Below are positions 62,455 through 64,000 of a stretch of DNA of 64,000 bases, one piece after another. The stretch's first letter is position 1; each line of letters starts with the position of its first letter. Location: NCBI RefSeq assembly GCF_002237755.1, contig NZ_MWSJ01000009.1, forward strand, positions 62,001 to 126,000. Direction: 5' to 3'. This stretch comes from Lysinibacillus sp. KCTC 33748 (GTDB lineage Bacteria > Bacillota > Bacilli > Bacillales_A > Planococcaceae). A model generated the notes under the pieces. It had not been told where the DNA came from. It did no database searches and saw nothing but the letters and a program-made list of their open reading frames with translations. Both the position numbers and the translations under genes were made by a program.

Positions 62455-63273
62455 TCAATCGTTAATTACCTCTACCCTATCTAACCATTCATACATAAGG
62501 CTATTAAACAAATCCGCTTGTTCAATTTGCAAATTATGCCCAGCCTTATCTAAAATTGTGAAAGTTGCTCTTGGGAATTTATCTAAAATCGCAAAAGCGT
62601 TCTTATAGCCAACCATGGAATCCTGTTTGCCCAACAAAAATAAGCACGGTTTATCAAATGAAATTTCATCTACAGGAAATGAAAAACGATAGCCTTTTTG
62701 GATTTTTTCTAAAAATTCCACATCTGCGTTTCTTTGGCCTGCTAACACTTCATTTGTATAGCGATGACAATTGTATTCATTTAAAACAACAAGATGTGAA
62801 CTAAAATCCTCTAGTTCCTCTTTCGTTATTGTCGATAAAAATTCTTTATCTGCCGAGACAATACTTTGTTCTGGGACTGTTCGACCTTCTTTATCAGGAA
62901 TAATCAACGGACAAATAAAAGCAGCCCCTAAAATTTGGTCTTGATACTCCCTCATTATTCCTCTCACTAAATATCCACCATAAGATTCTCCTACCAATAA
63001 ATACCGTTCGTTTGGTAGTAATGCGTGTATTAGTTCTACAACGGCCTCTAGCATTTCATCTGAGTCATTGATCTTTTCATAGTCTGTCGTCTTGCCCATT
63101 CCTGGAAGGTCAATATAAATTCGTTTCCAGCCTTCCCTTTCGGCAAAAACAGGCTCCATACAGCCTTTCATTAATCTATGATCTGGCGAATAGCCATGAA
63201 GCATTACGATTGGTGTTCCGGTTCCAATCACTTCATAGTAAATATTCGCTTTACTTACCTTACAAAATGACAT
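62455..63273 (-). CDS. Alpha/beta hydrolase
   Basis: 272 aa. Oxyanion region PIVMLHGYSPDHRLMKG, Gly-Glu-Ser97-Tyr-Gly nucleophile (YLLVGESYGGYLVRG), acid at FLLGKQDSMVGYKNA, His in ILDKAGHNLQIEQADLF. Full-length esterase/lipase-like fold. Its own promoter; 182 bp after the divergent repeat copy. Substrate unknown. Confidence 0.9.
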   Translation of the reverse strand: MSFCKVSKANIYYEVIGTGTPIVMLHGYSPDHRLMKGCMEPVFAEREGWKRIYIDLPGMGKTTDYEKINDSDEMLEAVVELIHALLPNERYLLVGESYGGYLVRGIMREYQDQILGAAFICPLIIPDKEGRTVPEQSIVSADKEFLSTITKEELEDFSSHLVVLNEYNCHRYTNEVLAGQRNADVEFLEKIQKGYRFSFPVDEISFDKPCLFLLGKQDSMVGYKNAFAILDKFPRATFTILDKAGHNLQIEQADLFNSLMYEWLDRVEVIND

Positions 63274-63365
63274 AGTAGTACCTCCAATTATTATAAAAAT
63301 TATTGATTAATGCATATAAATGCTCATCAAAAGTTGTTATGTTTTTTCCTTGTAGGAGCTAGTTG

Positions 63366-63434
63366 ATTTTCGTTCCGACTGGGAAACTCCTCGGACACCC
63401 TAGCAAAGCGCCCAGTCGAAACGGAAATCACCTC
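63366..63434. repeat. Dispersed intergenic repeat, copy 3 (short form)
   Basis: TTTTCGTTCCGACTGGG, AACTCCTCGGACACCC, then GCGCCCAGTCGAAACGGAAA. The outer blocks are inverted copies of each other and match the first block of copies 1 and 2; the middle holds the cctcggac block. This copy can fold into one long hairpin. Confidence 0.65.
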
Positions 63435-63477
63435 CATGTCATAGATGCCCCAAAAATAACCAATTACATCATATACA

Positions 63478-64000
63478 CTAGCCGATTATCAAATCATAAA
63501 CAACCATCGTCGATTCCATCGGTGTTGTATTTAGTTCCCTTTTTAATTGCTGCACACATTTTTCATACCATTTTAATGCAAGGGAGCGGTTTTGTAATTG
63601 ATAGTAACTATACATTAACAAGCGATAGCCTTCTTCCCATAATGCATCCTCACGAATCATTCTTTCTGCATAAAAAATAGCTTGCTTATAGTTTTGCTGC
63701 CTCGTCGCATTTTGTGCTAACCTTTCCAGTACTTCAATATACAAAGATTGAAGTTTTTCTCGATCCTGTATAAGCCAATCTAACTGCTTTTTTTCAGCAT
63801 AAAGTGTATCCGTATAGCTTGTTTCAGCTAGATACAACCATTCGTTTGACAATTGTGGATCGAACTCCTCCATCCCTAATTCATAAAAATAGAGAAAGCG
63901 CTCGACATCAATTTGCAGAAATTGAGTATGCTGCAATTGATACATATTATTTTTACGCTGAATGAAAAAGCTATCTTGACGCGCATTTCTATTAGGCTCA
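63478..64000 (-). CDS. BTAD-domain regulator, C-terminal part only
   Basis: The frame is open to the window end (EPNRNARQDSFFIQRKNNMY and on), so the start is not included. The last 150 residues are a bacterial transcriptional activator domain (YIEVLERLAQNATRQQNYKQ, AIFYAERMIREDALWEEGYR, LLMYSYYQLQNRSLALKWYE and KRELNTTPMESTM), made of TPR-like helices. Proteins ending this way include SARP-type and large MalT/LuxR-like regulators. Type cannot be settled without the N-terminus. Confidence 0.85.
   Translation of the reverse strand, partial: EPNRNARQDSFFIQRKNNMYQLQHTQFLQIDVERFLYFYELGMEEFDPQLSNEWLYLAETSYTDTLYAEKKQLDWLIQDREKLQSLYIEVLERLAQNATRQQNYKQAIFYAERMIREDALWEEGYRLLMYSYYQLQNRSLALKWYEKCVQQLKRELNTTPMESTMVVYDLIIG

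Overview
The window looks like chromosome of a low-GC, spore-forming Gram-positive bacterium of the Bacillales, most like Lysinibacillus. This is inferred from the gerA-type germination operon, the SAM-I riboswitch in front of metA, strong AGGAGG ribosome sites, a CcpA cre box and the overall AT-rich codon use. A complete-looking 33.65 kb prophage is inserted in it.

Layout. (1) 1-3766: end of a spore germinant receptor operon (A subunit partial, C lipoprotein, small membrane protein, B subunit with a very long Asn/Ser/Gln repeat tail). (2) 3884-5220: metA on the minus strand, with its terminator, SAM-I riboswitch and promoter. (3) 5116-38871: prophage bounded by a perfect 105-bp direct repeat. 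The core of this repeat carries the metA promoter and the 5' strand of riboswitch stem P1, so integration restores both. Apart from short plus-strand regulatory and accessory genes, the phage is transcribed on the minus strand: integrase, early control region with iterons, a wHTH protein, a 927-aa two-barrel (YonO-like) RNA polymerase, an AbiC-like gene, HNH nuclease, terminase, portal, ClpP-like protease, capsid, connectors, tail, two receptor/spike proteins, a Tal-like protein, and a holin. I find no endolysin. Two ribosomal frameshift sites are visible, a canonical one in the tail assembly chaperone gene and an unexpected one inside the capsid gene. (4) 38872-50891: ordinary chromosomal genes (GIY-YIG protein, TrmB-type regulator with TSUP transporter, panF-yhdT, a broken effector-binding gene, GNAT, zinc ribbon protein, chemotaxis receptor, P-loop kinase, MarR with metallo-hydrolase, DUF2975 protein). 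(5) 51105-59927: a nine-gene minus-strand operon with a Liv-type ABC importer, a KAS III-like enzyme, an alpha/beta hydrolase, an SDR and an acyl-CoA ligase, with a perfect cre box upstream. (6) 60318-64000: aldo/keto reductase, LysR, alpha/beta hydrolase and the end of a BTAD-domain regulator.

Repeats. Two intergenic arrays of 21-bp units (41205-41559 and 60047-60172) share period and a TATC core. A dispersed GC-richer element occurs three times (3783-3880, 47126-47310, 63366-63434). One terminator sequence type recurs three times and another twice.

What stands out most: the attachment core built around a riboswitch-controlled promoter, the phage-encoded RdRP/YonO-type RNA polymerase in a small phage next to an iteron array, the candidate -1 frameshift joining the capsid delta domain to the capsid, and the 21-bp arrays. 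All calls are from reading the sequence; no database search was run.
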